DNA of 64,000 nt from Enhygromyxa salina (lineage in GTDB: Bacteria > Myxococcota_A > Polyangia > Nannocystales > Nannocystaceae). A program made the translations under genes and the position numbers. The stretch is from the NCBI RefSeq assembly GCF_002994615.1, contig NZ_PVNK01000207.1:1-64000 (forward strand), read 5' to 3'. Each line of letters starts with the position of its first letter. Position 1 is the first letter of the stretch. The notes beneath the pieces are model-generated. The model was not told the DNA's origin, did not search any database, and saw only the letters and a program-made list of their open reading frames with translations. Below, piece by piece: positions 48,080 through 59,063 of this stretch.

Positions 48080-48751
48080 TCAGGCGACCGCGTGACCGGA
48101 CTCTGCGAGGTCTCGTCGAGCACGCTCGATCACCCGCACGGCCTCGTCGTCGCTCATCTGATCGAAGTTCTCGTACCACACGCCGACCGCGAACAGGTTG
48201 GGCGGCGTCAGCAGACAGATGACGCGATCGACCTCGGGCTCGAGCGCGCGGACCGACTCGGGCGCCGCGACGGGCACCGCGATCACGATCTTCCTCGGAC
48301 CCTGGGCACGGATCGACGGGATCGCGGCCCGGATCGTGCCGCCGGTCGCAATGCCATCATCGATGACGATGACGGTGCGGTCGCGCAAAATCGGTCGCGG
48401 AGCGCCACCGCGATAGAGCTGGATGTGGGCCTCGACCTCGCGTTGTTTGTGGGTGATCGCGTCGCCGAGCTCCTCCTCCGAGAGCCCGACGCGGCCGAGG
48501 ATCTTCGGACACAGGTGCACGCTCCCGCCCTCGGCCACGGCGCCCATGCCGAGCTCGGGCCGCCAGGGGACGCCGATCTTGCGCGTGACCCAGACATCGA
48601 GGGGCGCCCGGAGAGCCCGCGCGACCTCATCGCCGATCGGTACGCCCCCGCTCGGGAGCGCGAGCACGATCGGATCGTCGACGGCGTAGGAGGCGAGCTC
48701 CATCGCCAGCTGCCGCCCGGCATCCTCGCGGTCGCGGAACCTCAGGGTCAC
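48080..48751 (-). CDS. Phosphoribosyltransferase-like protein
   Basis: 223 residues from a GTG overlapping the AmrS-like stop by four bases. It contains LALPSGGVPIGDEVARAL and the PRPP-binding motif VIVIDDGIATGGTIRAAI, with the distal CLLTPPNLFAVGVWYENFDQMSDDE typical of the stand-alone PRTase group often annotated as putative phosphoribosyltransferases. The base substrate is unknown. Same operon as the radical SAM gene. Confidence 0.85.
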   Translation of the reverse strand: MTLRFRDREDAGRQLAMELASYAVDDPIVLALPSGGVPIGDEVARALRAPLDVWVTRKIGVPWRPELGMGAVAEGGSVHLCPKILGRVGLSEEELGDAITHKQREVEAHIQLYRGGAPRPILRDRTVIVIDDGIATGGTIRAAIPSIRAQGPRKIVIAVPVAAPESVRALEPEVDRVICLLTPPNLFAVGVWYENFDQMSDDEAVRVIERARRDLAESGHAVA

Positions 48752-49863
48752 CTGGCCTCCTCGGTCAAAGAGACCGGCACCCGCTTCATGCCCCAGTCGC
48801 CCGGCTCCGCCGCGAAGTGGCCAGGCACCCGCTCGCCGCAGGCGTCGCAGCGGCCCTCGGCGTCGAGGTGCCAGTTGGTGATCGCGTAGCCGTCGCGGCC
48901 GACGAGCTCCTGGCCACAGTGGGTGCAGTAGGTCGACTGGCCGTGAGTGTCGCGAATGTTGCCAGTGTAGACGTATTGAAGGCCCGCGGCCTTGGCCTGA
49001 GCGCGGGCCCGCCGCAGCGTCGCCGCCGGCGTCGGCGGCACATCCGTCACCTTGAAGTCGGGATGAAATGCGCTGAAGTGGAGGGGCACGTCGGGTCCGA
49101 GCTTGTCCACGAACCACGCGCACAGCTGCTCGACCTCGGTCTCGCTGTCGTTGTATCCGGGGATCAGCAAGGTCGTGACCTCGAGCCAGACATCGGTCTC
49201 GTGCCGGAGCCACTCGAGGGTGTCGAGCACTGGATCGAGGTGGGCGAAGCAGGTCTTGCGATAGAAATTCTCGGTGAACGCCTTGAGGTCGATGTTGACG
49301 GCGTCCATGTGGGCGTAGAAGTGAGGCAGGACCTCCGGGGTCATGTAGCCGCTCGAGACCGCGACGGTCTCGAGCCCGTGCGCGTGGGCCTCGATCGCGC
49401 AGTCAATCGCGTACTCCGCAAAAATGGTCGGATCGTTGTAGGTGAACGCGACGCTCCTGCAGCCGGCCTCTGCGGCGGCCTCGGCGACCCGCGTTGGCGA
49501 CGCCGAGGCCGCGAGGACGCGGTCCTCTCGGGCCCTCGAAATGTCCCAGTTCTGGCAGTGGCGACAACCGAGGTTGCAGCCCGCCGTCCCGAAGGAGAGC
49601 ACGCTGGACCCGGGATAAAAATGATTGAGGGGCTTCTTCTCGATTGGATCGATGCAGTAGCCGCTCGCGCGGCCGTAGCTGGTGAGCACGATCCCGCCAT
49701 CTCGGGCCTCGCGCACGAAGCAAAAGCCCTTTTGACCCTCGCGAAGCTTGCAAAAGCGCGGGCAGACATCGCACTGGATGCGTCCATCCTCGAGCACGTG
49801 CCACCACTGACCGCGGACGACGCCGGGCTCGATCTCTTCGCGCAGTGGTGTCGCCCCTGCCAT
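48748..49863 (-). CDS. amrS: AmmeMemoRadiSam system radical SAM enzyme
   Basis: 371 residues. It opens with a Cys-rich zinc-like motif CDVCPRFCKLREGQKGFC, then SVLSFGTAGCNLGCRHCQNWDIS, whose CxxxCxxC binds the 4Fe-4S cluster, then FTYNDPTIFAEYAIDCA and DLKAFTENFYRKTC. A C-terminal CTHCGQEL...CDACGERV pair forms a second zinc-ribbon-like unit. AmrS homologues occur with AmmeMemo proteins; the chemistry is unsettled. It starts three bases after the metallothionein-like gene. Confidence 0.88.
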   Translation of the reverse strand: MAGATPLREEIEPGVVRGQWWHVLEDGRIQCDVCPRFCKLREGQKGFCFVREARDGGIVLTSYGRASGYCIDPIEKKPLNHFYPGSSVLSFGTAGCNLGCRHCQNWDISRAREDRVLAASASPTRVAEAAAEAGCRSVAFTYNDPTIFAEYAIDCAIEAHAHGLETVAVSSGYMTPEVLPHFYAHMDAVNIDLKAFTENFYRKTCFAHLDPVLDTLEWLRHETDVWLEVTTLLIPGYNDSETEVEQLCAWFVDKLGPDVPLHFSAFHPDFKVTDVPPTPAATLRRARAQAKAAGLQYVYTGNIRDTHGQSTYCTHCGQELVGRDGYAITNWHLDAEGRCDACGERVPGHFAAEPGDWGMKRVPVSLTEEAR

Positions 49864-49866
49864 GGC

Positions 49867-50133
49867 TTAGCTCGCCGCCACGTGCTCAGCGCTGTGGGCG
49901 CTGACACGGCTGCTGAGGCCCTCGACGCCCTTCTCCCGGCCACAGTGAGCGCAGCAGAACATCTCGTCGCCGGACTCCACGCCGTGACCCAGGATTCGGC
50001 AGCCGCAGTTTCGGCAGACCGGCGCGAGCTTGTGAATGGCACACTCGAAGGAGTCGAAGGTGTACGTGTGATTGTCTAGCTTTATCTCGAAGCTGTGTTC
50101 GTAGTCGTTGCCGCAGGTCATGCATCGTGCCAT
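49867..50133 (-). CDS. Small Cys/His-rich metal-binding protein (metallothionein-like)
   Basis: 88 residues. CMTCGNDYEHSFEI, FDSFECAIHKLAPVCRNCGCRILGHGVE and MFCCAHCGREKG give nine Cys and several His in CxxC pairs. This matches the small zinc-binding family often labelled prokaryotic metallothionein. It is the first gene of a three-gene operon with the radical SAM enzyme and the phosphoribosyltransferase, and is divergent from rtcB. Confidence 0.8.
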   Translation of the reverse strand: MARCMTCGNDYEHSFEIKLDNHTYTFDSFECAIHKLAPVCRNCGCRILGHGVESGDEMFCCAHCGREKGVEGLSSRVSAHSAEHVAAS

Positions 50134-50232
50134 GGGGGATTCACCTCTGACTCCAAGTTTGCTGCACCCTCCATGCCACCGCAGGTCTTTCGTTAGCGCA
50201 AGCCTAGCGCCCCGCGGGGCGCCCGCTGGTGT

Positions 50233-51699
50233 ATGTCTTGCAGATTACCGTTGTCGACGGAGACCCTCGTGGACCTCAGCGCGCTCGACCGAGTGACCGA
50301 TCTGATCTGGCGGCGACCGGCGACGGGGCCGATGAAGGTGCCAGTCGTGCTCTACGGCGACGAAGCGCTCGTCGGCGAGATGGACGACAAGGTCCTCGAC
50401 CAGGCCACCAATGTGGCGACCTTGCCGGGCATCGTCGGCGCCGTCTACGTCATGCCCGACGGACGCTGGGGCTACGGCGCTCCGGTCGGTGGTGTGGCCG
50501 CGTTCGACGCCCAGGCGGGCGGCGTGGTGTCGCCCGGCGGCGTCGGCTTTGACATCTCGTGCGGGGTCCGGTGCCTGCGGACCGGTGGCGGCGTCGAGCG
50601 GGTCAAGGCGGCGCAATACCCCCTCGCGGACGCGCTGTTTCATCGAATCCTGGCTGGCGTGGGCTGCACCGGGCGGATTGACCTCGACGACAGGCAGATG
50701 AAGGCGATGCTGCGCGGCGGCGCGCGCTGGGCCGTGGAGCAGGGCTGGGGGCGCATCGAGGATCTCGACCGAATCGAGGAGTACGGCTGCATGGCTGGGG
50801 CCCGGCCCGAGCACGTGTCCGCGCGCGCTCAGTCCCGTCAGCGAAGCGAGCTGGGCACGCTCGGCTCGGGCAATCTCTACCTCGAGGTCCAGCGGGTCGC
50901 CGAGATCTTCGCGCCCGAGCTCGCGGCCGCGTTTGGGCTGGTCGTCGACCAGGTCGTGGTCAGCATCCACTGTGGCTCGCGCGGGCTCGGCCATCAGATC
51001 GGGACCGACTATCTGGGCGAGATGGTCCGCGCCGCCGAGGGCTACGGACTCGACCTGCCCGACAAGGAGCTCGCGTGCGCACCGATCGCGTCGGCGCTCG
51101 GCCAGCGCTACCTCGGGGCCATGCGCGCGGGCATCAACTGCGCCCTCGCCAATCGTCAGATCATCACGCACCTGATCCGGCGGGTGTTCGCCGACGTGGT
51201 CCCCGGCGCCGAGCTCGAGCTCATCTACGATGTGTCGCACAACACCTGCAAAGAGGAGGAGCACGTCATTGACGGCGCGCGCCGTCGCTTGTTCGTCCAC
51301 CGCAAGGGCGCGACGCGGGCGTTTGGGCCCGGGCACCCGGAGCTGACCGAGTCCTTGCGCGAGCTCGGCCAGCCCGTGTTCATCGCTGGCACGATGGGGA
51401 CCGAGTCTCAGGTGCTCGTCGGGACCTCCGACTCGATGGCGCTCTCGTTTGGATCGGCGTGTCACGGCGCGGCCCGCCGAGTGAGCCGAGCTCAGGCGAC
51501 GCGCAGGTGGCAGGGCCGCGAGCTCGCCGATGAGCTCGTCGAGCGCGGGATCCTCATCAAGGCGGTCGGGCCCCGCGGCGTCGCCGAGGAGGCTCCGGGG
51601 GCCTACAGAGACCTCGGCGGAGTCATCGACGCGGTCGACCACGTCGGGCTCGCGCGCAAGGTCGCGCGGCTCGAGCCGCTGATCTGCATCAAGGGCTGA
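50233..51699 (+). CDS. rtcB: RNA-splicing ligase RtcB
   Basis: 488 residues. It shows all RtcB landmarks: GGVVSPGGVGFDISCGVR, VSIHCGSRGLGHQIG, the metal-binding LIYDVSHNTCKEEEH, HRKGATRAFGPGHPEL, and SFGSACHGAAR with the guanylylated His. The enzyme joins RNA 2',3'-cyclic phosphate or 3'-phosphate ends to 5'-OH ends with GTP and Mn2+. The ATG start places a weak leader before VDLSALDRVTDLIWRRP. The divergent gene is the metallothionein-like protein, separated by 99 bases. Confidence 0.95.
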   Translation: MSCRLPLSTETLVDLSALDRVTDLIWRRPATGPMKVPVVLYGDEALVGEMDDKVLDQATNVATLPGIVGAVYVMPDGRWGYGAPVGGVAAFDAQAGGVVSPGGVGFDISCGVRCLRTGGGVERVKAAQYPLADALFHRILAGVGCTGRIDLDDRQMKAMLRGGARWAVEQGWGRIEDLDRIEEYGCMAGARPEHVSARAQSRQRSELGTLGSGNLYLEVQRVAEIFAPELAAAFGLVVDQVVVSIHCGSRGLGHQIGTDYLGEMVRAAEGYGLDLPDKELACAPIASALGQRYLGAMRAGINCALANRQIITHLIRRVFADVVPGAELELIYDVSHNTCKEEEHVIDGARRRLFVHRKGATRAFGPGHPELTESLRELGQPVFIAGTMGTESQVLVGTSDSMALSFGSACHGAARRVSRAQATRRWQGRELADELVERGILIKAVGPRGVAEEAPGAYRDLGGVIDAVDHVGLARKVARLEPLICIKG

Positions 51700-51854
51700 G
51701 GCCGTGAGACACCCAGGAGCCCGCTCGGGTTGAGCATCGTGCACGCCGAGAGCGGGGCGACGGCGATCACGTGGCGGACCGACCGGGGCACGGGTTGTCG
51801 CATCACGAGGCATGCCGTGTGGCTTCGGCCTGTGGTGATCGAGTAGCCTGCGGC

Positions 51855-52661
<807 letters not shown>

Positions 52662-52666
52662 GCTCG

Positions 52667-53818
52667 CTATTCTCGGAGCTCGAGGGCGAGCTCTGAGCGC
52701 AGCTCGATCTGTGCAAACACGGCCTCGGACATCCGCGTGACTCCAGCGTAGGTCTGCGTGTCGCTCATGCAGCTCGCGCTCTCGTAGCTGCGCTCGATGA
52801 CCGCGACCTCCATCTCGCGGTCACCGTGGACCGCGAGGATGTTGGGGTTGTACGCGCTCATGGTGTAGGCCTCGCCCTGCCAGTCCGGGTGCGCGCGCCG
52901 GGCCAGGACCTTCAGGCCGCGCACGCGGGTGATCAGCTCGCCGCCGTTAAACAGCACCTCGACGGGGCGCTCGGACCCGCGTGGGGACAGGGGCACCTCG
53001 TCAAACACGTTGGGCCTGGGGGCGAGCTGCACGGGTTGGGCGATCATCGGTACGAGGGGCTCGGCGTCGAGCAGAGCGTTGAGCTCGGGGAGGCGGGCCT
53101 CGAAGGCGCGCCGAGCTCGGGCACAGTAGACCCGGGGGGCAGACTCGTAGTCGCCGGGGGCGAGGGCGCGGGCGTCGTAGATCTCGACGCTGCGCTCGAC
53201 CGCGTCGTCGAAGTCGCGCCAGACCAGGACCACGCGGGACTCGTCGTAATCCGAGGGACCCTCCGGGCGCTGAAACTCGACGTTGACGACGCGCTCGGTG
53301 TCGCGGTTGACGGCGGGCAGGCCCTGGCTGGCGAGGCCGAACTCGCAGGGTCCGGCGTAGCCGGTCTCGTCGAGGCTCAGGTGTGGCGGGCCGCTGGGCT
53401 CGCCGTAGGTCACGGGCCGCCACGGCCCGTCTTCGTCGAGCTCGGGGCGGGGCAGCGGCTCGACGGGCCGCTCGGGGGCCGGCTCGGCCTGGCGATCCGG
53501 GGCCGGGACGAGCTCTAGCAGCCCGGGGTGCAATGCATCGTGTCGCCTCGCGCCGGAATGTTCGCCGAGGGCGCGAAGCCAAAACGCCGCTGTACCGGGC
53601 GTACTGGAAGTTTTGGCGACAAAGCCCTCGGCGAAAAGGCCAAGCGAGGCGGCGCGAGGCATTGCACCCCGGGCTGCTAGCAGGCGATCGTCGAGGGCGC
53701 CGTTGAGCGCGGCCTCGTCGTCGATCCTGTCGCCCTCGATGGAGCCGCAGGTGCAGGCCAGGGAGTCGCCTGTGACGAGGGCGATCAGGACCAGCTGCAG
53801 TCGGGTGCGCGTGCTCAT
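52667..53818 (-). CDS. Lipoprotein carrying an in-frame mobile-element insertion
   Basis: 383 residues. The signal peptide ends DSLAC. Residues 47-101 are encoded by the CTAG palindromic element (53515-53680), bracketed by identical CTA Leu codons. Removing 54 codons restores DDRLLELVPAPDRQAEPAPE, a smooth linker. The C-terminal 250 residues (GPCEFGLASQGLPAVNRDTERVVNVEFQRP...) form a domain of unknown family with several Cys. The gene stays open through the element, so the protein is presumably made with a 54-residue extra segment in its flexible linker. Confidence 0.75.
   Translation of the reverse strand: MSTRTRLQLVLIALVTGDSLACTCGSIEGDRIDDEAALNGALDDRLLAARGAMPRAASLGLFAEGFVAKTSSTPGTAAFWLRALGEHSGARRHDALHPGLLELVPAPDRQAEPAPERPVEPLPRPELDEDGPWRPVTYGEPSGPPHLSLDETGYAGPCEFGLASQGLPAVNRDTERVVNVEFQRPEGPSDYDESRVVLVWRDFDDAVERSVEIYDARALAPGDYESAPRVYCARARRAFEARLPELNALLDAEPLVPMIAQPVQLAPRPNVFDEVPLSPRGSERPVEVLFNGGELITRVRGLKVLARRAHPDWQGEAYTMSAYNPNILAVHGDREMEVAVIERSYESASCMSDTQTYAGVTRMSEAVFAQIELRSELALELRE
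53515..53680 (+). mobile_element. CTAG palindromic element, copy C (166 bp, inside a gene)
   Basis: Complete copy from CTAG to CTAG inside the lipoprotein gene at 52667-53818. Net insertion is 162 bases. In the gene frame CTAG is read as CTA-G.., so no stop is met and the element translates as LAARGAMPRAASLGLFAEGF... to the second CTA. Confidence 0.92.
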
Positions 53819-54129
53819 CGCCGCGACTACGCACGATCGATGTCGACGATTCCGGACAGGGTCCCAGCCCTGCGGGCCCTCGCTCGCGCGCGACGAGCAG
53901 CGGCGCCTGCTGGTCCGTGCGCTGCGGCGGATCCCCTTGGAGCCGCAGGTCGCGATCGGGCTGCCCTGCACGTGGCCCTGTCGGGCCTGCAGAAGGCGGG
54001 GCTGTTGAACCTGGCCCATCGACCGTGTGTTCGTCTCGGCACAAAGCGACCGACCAAGCGAGTCATCCGTGAGCACTCGAAGTGGGAGAGCGAGCTGTTC
54101 CAGGAGGATGATCGCTGCCATGGGCTGCT
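53819..54129. other. Gene-free interval
   Basis: 311 bases between the in-frame-insertion lipoprotein and the CNNM transporter gene. Open frames here are Arg/Ala-rich and lack convincing starts or families. No hairpin, repeat or promoter stands out. Confidence 0.4.
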
Positions 54130-55431
54130 TCAGCTCTCGGCGTCCTCGCGCGGGGTGAAGCAGACCCGCGCGACGCTGCGGCGTCGGCCGACGCGGGTGA
54201 CCTCGGCGTCGAAGGCCCCGACCACGAGCTTGTCGCCCTGCCGCGGCAAGCGGCCGAGCGTGGCGATGATGTAGCCCCCGATCGTGTCGTGGCTGTCCTC
54301 GAGCTCGACGCCGAGCAGGGCGCTCGCCGCTGGCAGGTCGAGGGCGCCGTCCATGTCGATCACGCCGTCCTCACCCTTCTCGAACGGCTCTTGGAGCTCG
54401 TCGCGCTCGTCGTGGAGCGGCCCGACGATCTCCTCGAGGGCGTCTTCGAGGAACACCATGCCGACCGTCGTGCCGTGCTCGTCCTGGACGATCGCGCCCT
54501 GGTGGCCGGTCTGCTGCGAGCCGACGATGAAGCGCGACAGGGGCTGGGTGTCGGGCACGAACTGCGTTGGTCGGGCGATGGCCTCGAGCTCGACCTCGCC
54601 GCCCGCGAGCAAGGTGTCGAGCACGTCCCGGGCGAGCACGATGCCGACGACCTCGTCGAGGTTCTTGTTGCACAGCGGCCAGCGCGAGTGACCCAGCGAG
54701 CGCAGGCGCTCGAGGTTGTCCTTCGTCGGCGCGCTCAGATCGAGGAACGCGACCGAGGTCCGCGGCAACATCACGTGGCGGACCTCGAGCTCGACGAGGT
54801 CGAGGATGTTCTCGGCAAAGATCCGCTGGCGGGCCGAGATGTTCCCGGCCGAGGCCGCCGCGCCGATGATGCCCTTGAGCTCGCGGACGTCGGCGTTGTG
54901 CTCACCGTGCCCGCCCGAGACTCCGACCAGGCGCAGCAAGCCGTTGGACAAGACGTTGACCACGATGATCAGCGGCTTGAACATCATGGTGAAGATCTTG
55001 AGCGGCAAGGACAGGCGCAAGGAGGTCCGCTCGGCCGTGTGGATCGCCCAGATCTTCGGCCACTGCTCGCCGAGCACCATGTGCAGCAAGGTGACGATCG
55101 TCAGGGCGAGGCCGAAGGAGACCACGTGCAGGGTCGTGCTGCCGTGGGTGTCGATGCCGACGGACTCCGCCCCCAGCTCGATCAGGGCCGCGAACGCGGG
55201 CTCGGCGAGGTAGCCGAGGACCAGGCTCGCGATCGTGATCCCCAGCTGGCAGGCCGAGAGGTACAGATCGAGCTCGTCGATCATGGCCAGCAGCCGCTTG
55301 GCCCGCGCGTCGCCCTGCTCGGCCAGGGCTTGCATGCGCGCGGGACGGGTCTTGACCAGCGCGAACTCGGCGGCCACGAAGATTCCGTTGAGGAACACGA
55401 ACACCGCAGTCCAGATGAGCTTGGCGAGCAT
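54130..55431 (-). CDS. CNNM/CorC-HlyC-type transporter with CBS pair
   Basis: 433 residues. The N-terminal DUF21/CNNM membrane domain has four hydrophobic helices and FFLNGIFVAAEFALVKTR-type sequence, ACQLGITIASLVLGYLAEPAF, and VLGEQWPKIWAI. Two CBS domains follow (about residues 215-330, beginning EVRHVMLPRTSVAFL). The CorC/HlyC C-terminal domain with DTIGGYIIATLGRLPRQGDKL closes the protein. The family exports Mg2+ or Co2+. GGTGAG lies directly before the ATG as ribosome site. Confidence 0.9.
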   Translation of the reverse strand: MLAKLIWTAVFVFLNGIFVAAEFALVKTRPARMQALAEQGDARAKRLLAMIDELDLYLSACQLGITIASLVLGYLAEPAFAALIELGAESVGIDTHGSTTLHVVSFGLALTIVTLLHMVLGEQWPKIWAIHTAERTSLRLSLPLKIFTMMFKPLIIVVNVLSNGLLRLVGVSGGHGEHNADVRELKGIIGAAASAGNISARQRIFAENILDLVELEVRHVMLPRTSVAFLDLSAPTKDNLERLRSLGHSRWPLCNKNLDEVVGIVLARDVLDTLLAGGEVELEAIARPTQFVPDTQPLSRFIVGSQQTGHQGAIVQDEHGTTVGMVFLEDALEEIVGPLHDERDELQEPFEKGEDGVIDMDGALDLPAASALLGVELEDSHDTIGGYIIATLGRLPRQGDKLVVGAFDAEVTRVGRRRSVARVCFTPREDAES

Positions 55432-55529
55432 CTCACCATGGGATTTCGCCGATCCGGACCGCAGACTCAAGGGCCGCCGCCACGTCAAGCTCACAGCTGC
55501 GCTGGTTGCGCAGCCTGCGAGCGCGCGCT

Positions 55530-56861
<1,332 letters not shown>

Positions 56862-57262
56862 GGCGCATTCTACGTCGCGCGCCTGATTTGTGCTTGTTCG
56901 GGTGGGTGAGAGTGAGCGCATCGACTCGAGACACGCTGGACGCCGAGCCGAGCCGCGGGTGGGGGACACTGGCGCGATGCGCTCGAGGACCGTCTCGGCT
57001 TCGGGCGATGGGGGGGTCGTGTACGCGGCCTACGGTCCCGAGCCCGACCGCCGGGGCGCCGGTTGAGCTCTCGCGCCCGCGGGGTCGTGACCCGACCGAC
57101 GCGCGGGCCCACCTGGTGGTCAGTGACGACGGGCGCGTCTAGCAGCCCGGGGTGCTAGGTCATGGACTCTGGCCTCGCGCGGGTCGACGCCGAGCACGAC
57201 CCGGACCCGAGCCCGGAGATCGGGCGAGGTCGGCCCGCTCAGGTCGCGACGCTGGCGAAGCC
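56862..57262. other. Gene-poor interval with degraded coding fragments
   Basis: 401 bases. Short plus-strand fragments read GDGGVVYAAYGPEPDRRGAG (56977-57066) and, in another frame, DPTDARAHLVVSDDGRV ending at the TAG of the solo CTAG palindrome (57139). They look like pieces of a broken gene but no family is evident. Confidence 0.35.
57139..57158 (+). mobile_element. Solo 20-bp CTAG palindrome, second copy
   Basis: Identical to 44150-44169: CTAGCAGCCCGGGGTGCTAG. Its left CTAG gives a TAG stop to a plus-strand fragment. No 166-bp body is present. Confidence 0.75.
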
Positions 57263-57622
57263 TCAGCGCGTGGCGATGCCGGCCAACGACATCGCTTGCT
57301 CGCGCGGGATCTCGCGACCTTCGCGGAAGAAGTGGACGGGCTTGCCCATCAGCAGCTTGACCTGGCGGCGGAGCGGCAGCTGCCGGAACTCGGCAGCGCC
57401 AAACTTCTGCGCCGAGTCGCCCTCGCCGAACACGACCTCGTCGAAGCCGGGCCCCGGCGCGGCGTCGCGCTCGCGCTCGTGCTCGTGCTCGTGCTCGTGC
57501 TCTTCGATGTAGCGGGTCAGAGCTTGCTCGATCAGCTCCTCGACCGGGCGACCGAGGCGCTCGGCGACCTTGCTGAGGCGAGGCAGGAGCGATGCAGGGA
57601 CACCAGGCTTGGGGGTCGACAT
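57263..57622 (-). CDS. Ribbon-helix-helix-like small protein
   Basis: 119 residues from MSTPKPGVPASLLPRLSKVAERLGRPVEELIEQALTRYIEE, a ribbon-helix-helix-type DNA-binding pattern, followed by HEHEHEHERER and then a second segment FGAAEFRQLPLRRQVKLLMGKPVHFFREGREIPREQAMSLAG. The second half recalls small proteins paired with toxin or regulator genes. It could be an antitoxin or a repressor; no toxin gene is beside it in the same orientation. Confidence 0.6.
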   Translation of the reverse strand: MSTPKPGVPASLLPRLSKVAERLGRPVEELIEQALTRYIEEHEHEHEHERERDAAPGPGFDEVVFGEGDSAQKFGAAEFRQLPLRRQVKLLMGKPVHFFREGREIPREQAMSLAGIATR

Positions 57623-57769
57623 GGTCCGCAGGATACACGATTCGCGCCCCCGGCGCGTCACGAAGATCGGGGGATGAGTCCGGACCCGACGAGGTCTGAC
57701 TCCGGGACCGAAGGCGGCGGGACGATCGGTCCGCCGCCCTGAGTCGCCAAGCGATGCTCGCTCGAATTG

Positions 57770-57863
57770 GTGGCCCGGAATCGGGCCACTTTGCATTGGG
57801 CAGGATAAGTGGCCCGGAATCGGGCCACCTCCCTATTGAACAGGTGGCCCAGAATCGGGCCAC
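57770..57863. repeat. Three 20-bp palindromic hairpins upstream of Rpn-like gene
   Basis: GTGGCCCGGAATCGGGCCAC occurs at 57770-57789 and 57809-57828, and with one change (CAGAATC) at 57844-57863. Each is a perfect or near-perfect inverted repeat with 8-bp arms, spaced 39 and 35 bases apart start to start, in a gene-free stretch (57623-57943). They could be operators, or the multiple terminal repeats of a decayed insertion sequence. Confidence 0.85.
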
Positions 57864-57885
57864 TTTAAAACACGACACCATCTAA

Positions 57886-57914
57886 TTGACATTCAAACCC
57901 TCACCCCTCACAGT
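57886..57914 (+). promoter_or_regulatory. Possible promoter of Rpn-like gene
   Basis: A perfect TTGACA at 57886-57891 with a weak -10 candidate (cacagt) 17 bases later. It lies 23 bases after the third hairpin and about 55 before the start codon at 57944. Confidence 0.3.
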
Positions 57915-57943
57915 GCGCTCGATATCAGTGAAGGCCGAACCGA

Positions 57944-58888
57944 ATGCCCGGTAAAACCCATCAGAACATCAGGCGACTGTTCCGCAAGTTTCCCGACAGG
58001 GTCCTCGCATACGCCCGCGAGGCCGGCGCTCGCCTCGAACTCGACCACGACCTCATCCATGAAATCTCGGGCGAATTCGACGATCCTCTCGGCTCGAGCG
58101 AGCCCGTGCGGGCAGATCTGGTCATTGTCGGTCGCAATGAAGGGCGGCCCGAGGGCGCAATCGTCCTCGAAATTCAAAAAGACAAGGATCCGAACAAAGC
58201 CTGGACCATGATCCTCTACCGCGCCGCGGTCCGGCGCCTCTTGAAGTGCCCCGCCTGGAACCTGGTGTTCAGCCCCGACCCCGAAGTCCTCCGTTGGGTG
58301 CGCGAAGATTTGTTTCAACTCGAGCCCGAGTTGACCCCGTTCGTAATTACGCCCGAAATGATCCCGGCAATTATCGACCTCGAAAGTGCGCTTGCCGACA
58401 TTCCCGCCGCGGTGCTGGGCGTGGTCATGCATGGCGGCGACCCCGAAGCCGTGGTATCAGCAGCAGTGACCCTCCAGGCGCTGTTCTCGATCCGGCCGTC
58501 TGATTTGGGCAACTACCTTCAGCTCGTGAGCGCGAGCATCAGCGAGGAAGTCATGCAACAAGCCCGAAGCCACCTATCCGAAGAAGACGACGAGGAGCTG
58601 TCCGAGTGGGAGCGACGCAGCGGGGCGTTCACCAAGGGGCTCCGCGAGGGCCGCGAGGCCGGCCAGCGTGAAGGTCGGCGCGAAGGCCGCGAAGAAGGCC
58701 GCGAAGAAGGCCAGCGCGACGCCCTTCGGGCCGTCCTCGCAAACATCCTGGAGGCACGCGGCATCGGACTCGACGAGCTCACGCGCACCCGCATCCATGC
58801 CTGCGAGTCCCTCGAAGATCTGAAGGCGCTCGTCGTCCGCGCCAGCACCATCACCACGCTCGATCAGCTCTTCGTCACCCCGAACTGA
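57944..58888 (+). CDS. Rpn/PD-(D/E)XK transposase-like nuclease
   Basis: 314 residues. The core EPVRADLVIVG...EGAIVLEIQKDKDPNKAWTMILYRAAVRR supplies the D...ExQ pattern of recombination-promoting Rpn nucleases. The middle is helical (ALADIPAAVLGVVMHGGDPEAV). The C-terminus has GLREGREAGQREGRREGREEGREEGQRDALRAVLANILEARG, a repeat-rich Arg/Glu/Gly helix typical of the family. The gene has visibly more A/T-ending codons than its neighbours, which suggests acquisition. Three hairpins precede it. Confidence 0.82.
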   Translation: MPGKTHQNIRRLFRKFPDRVLAYAREAGARLELDHDLIHEISGEFDDPLGSSEPVRADLVIVGRNEGRPEGAIVLEIQKDKDPNKAWTMILYRAAVRRLLKCPAWNLVFSPDPEVLRWVREDLFQLEPELTPFVITPEMIPAIIDLESALADIPAAVLGVVMHGGDPEAVVSAAVTLQALFSIRPSDLGNYLQLVSASISEEVMQQARSHLSEEDDEELSEWERRSGAFTKGLREGREAGQREGRREGREEGREEGQRDALRAVLANILEARGIGLDELTRTRIHACESLEDLKALVVRASTITTLDQLFVTPN

Positions 58889-59063
58889 GCGCCGCTCAGC
58901 CCGCCGCTCAGCCCGCCGCTCAGCCCGTGGGGCTGGGGTTGATCACCGCCGTGCCGACGCCGCCGAGCTACGCATCGCTCGCCCGTCATCGTGTCGGCCC
59001 CGGACCACAGACCGATGTGGGCGACCGAAGCCAACTGGCATGGCGAGGTCATGCTGCGGGCTG

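Noticed and set aside
57263-58888. RHH protein and Rpn-like gene as a toxin-antitoxin pair
   Set aside because: They are divergent, 321 bases apart, and Rpn proteins are not known to pair with RHH antitoxins.
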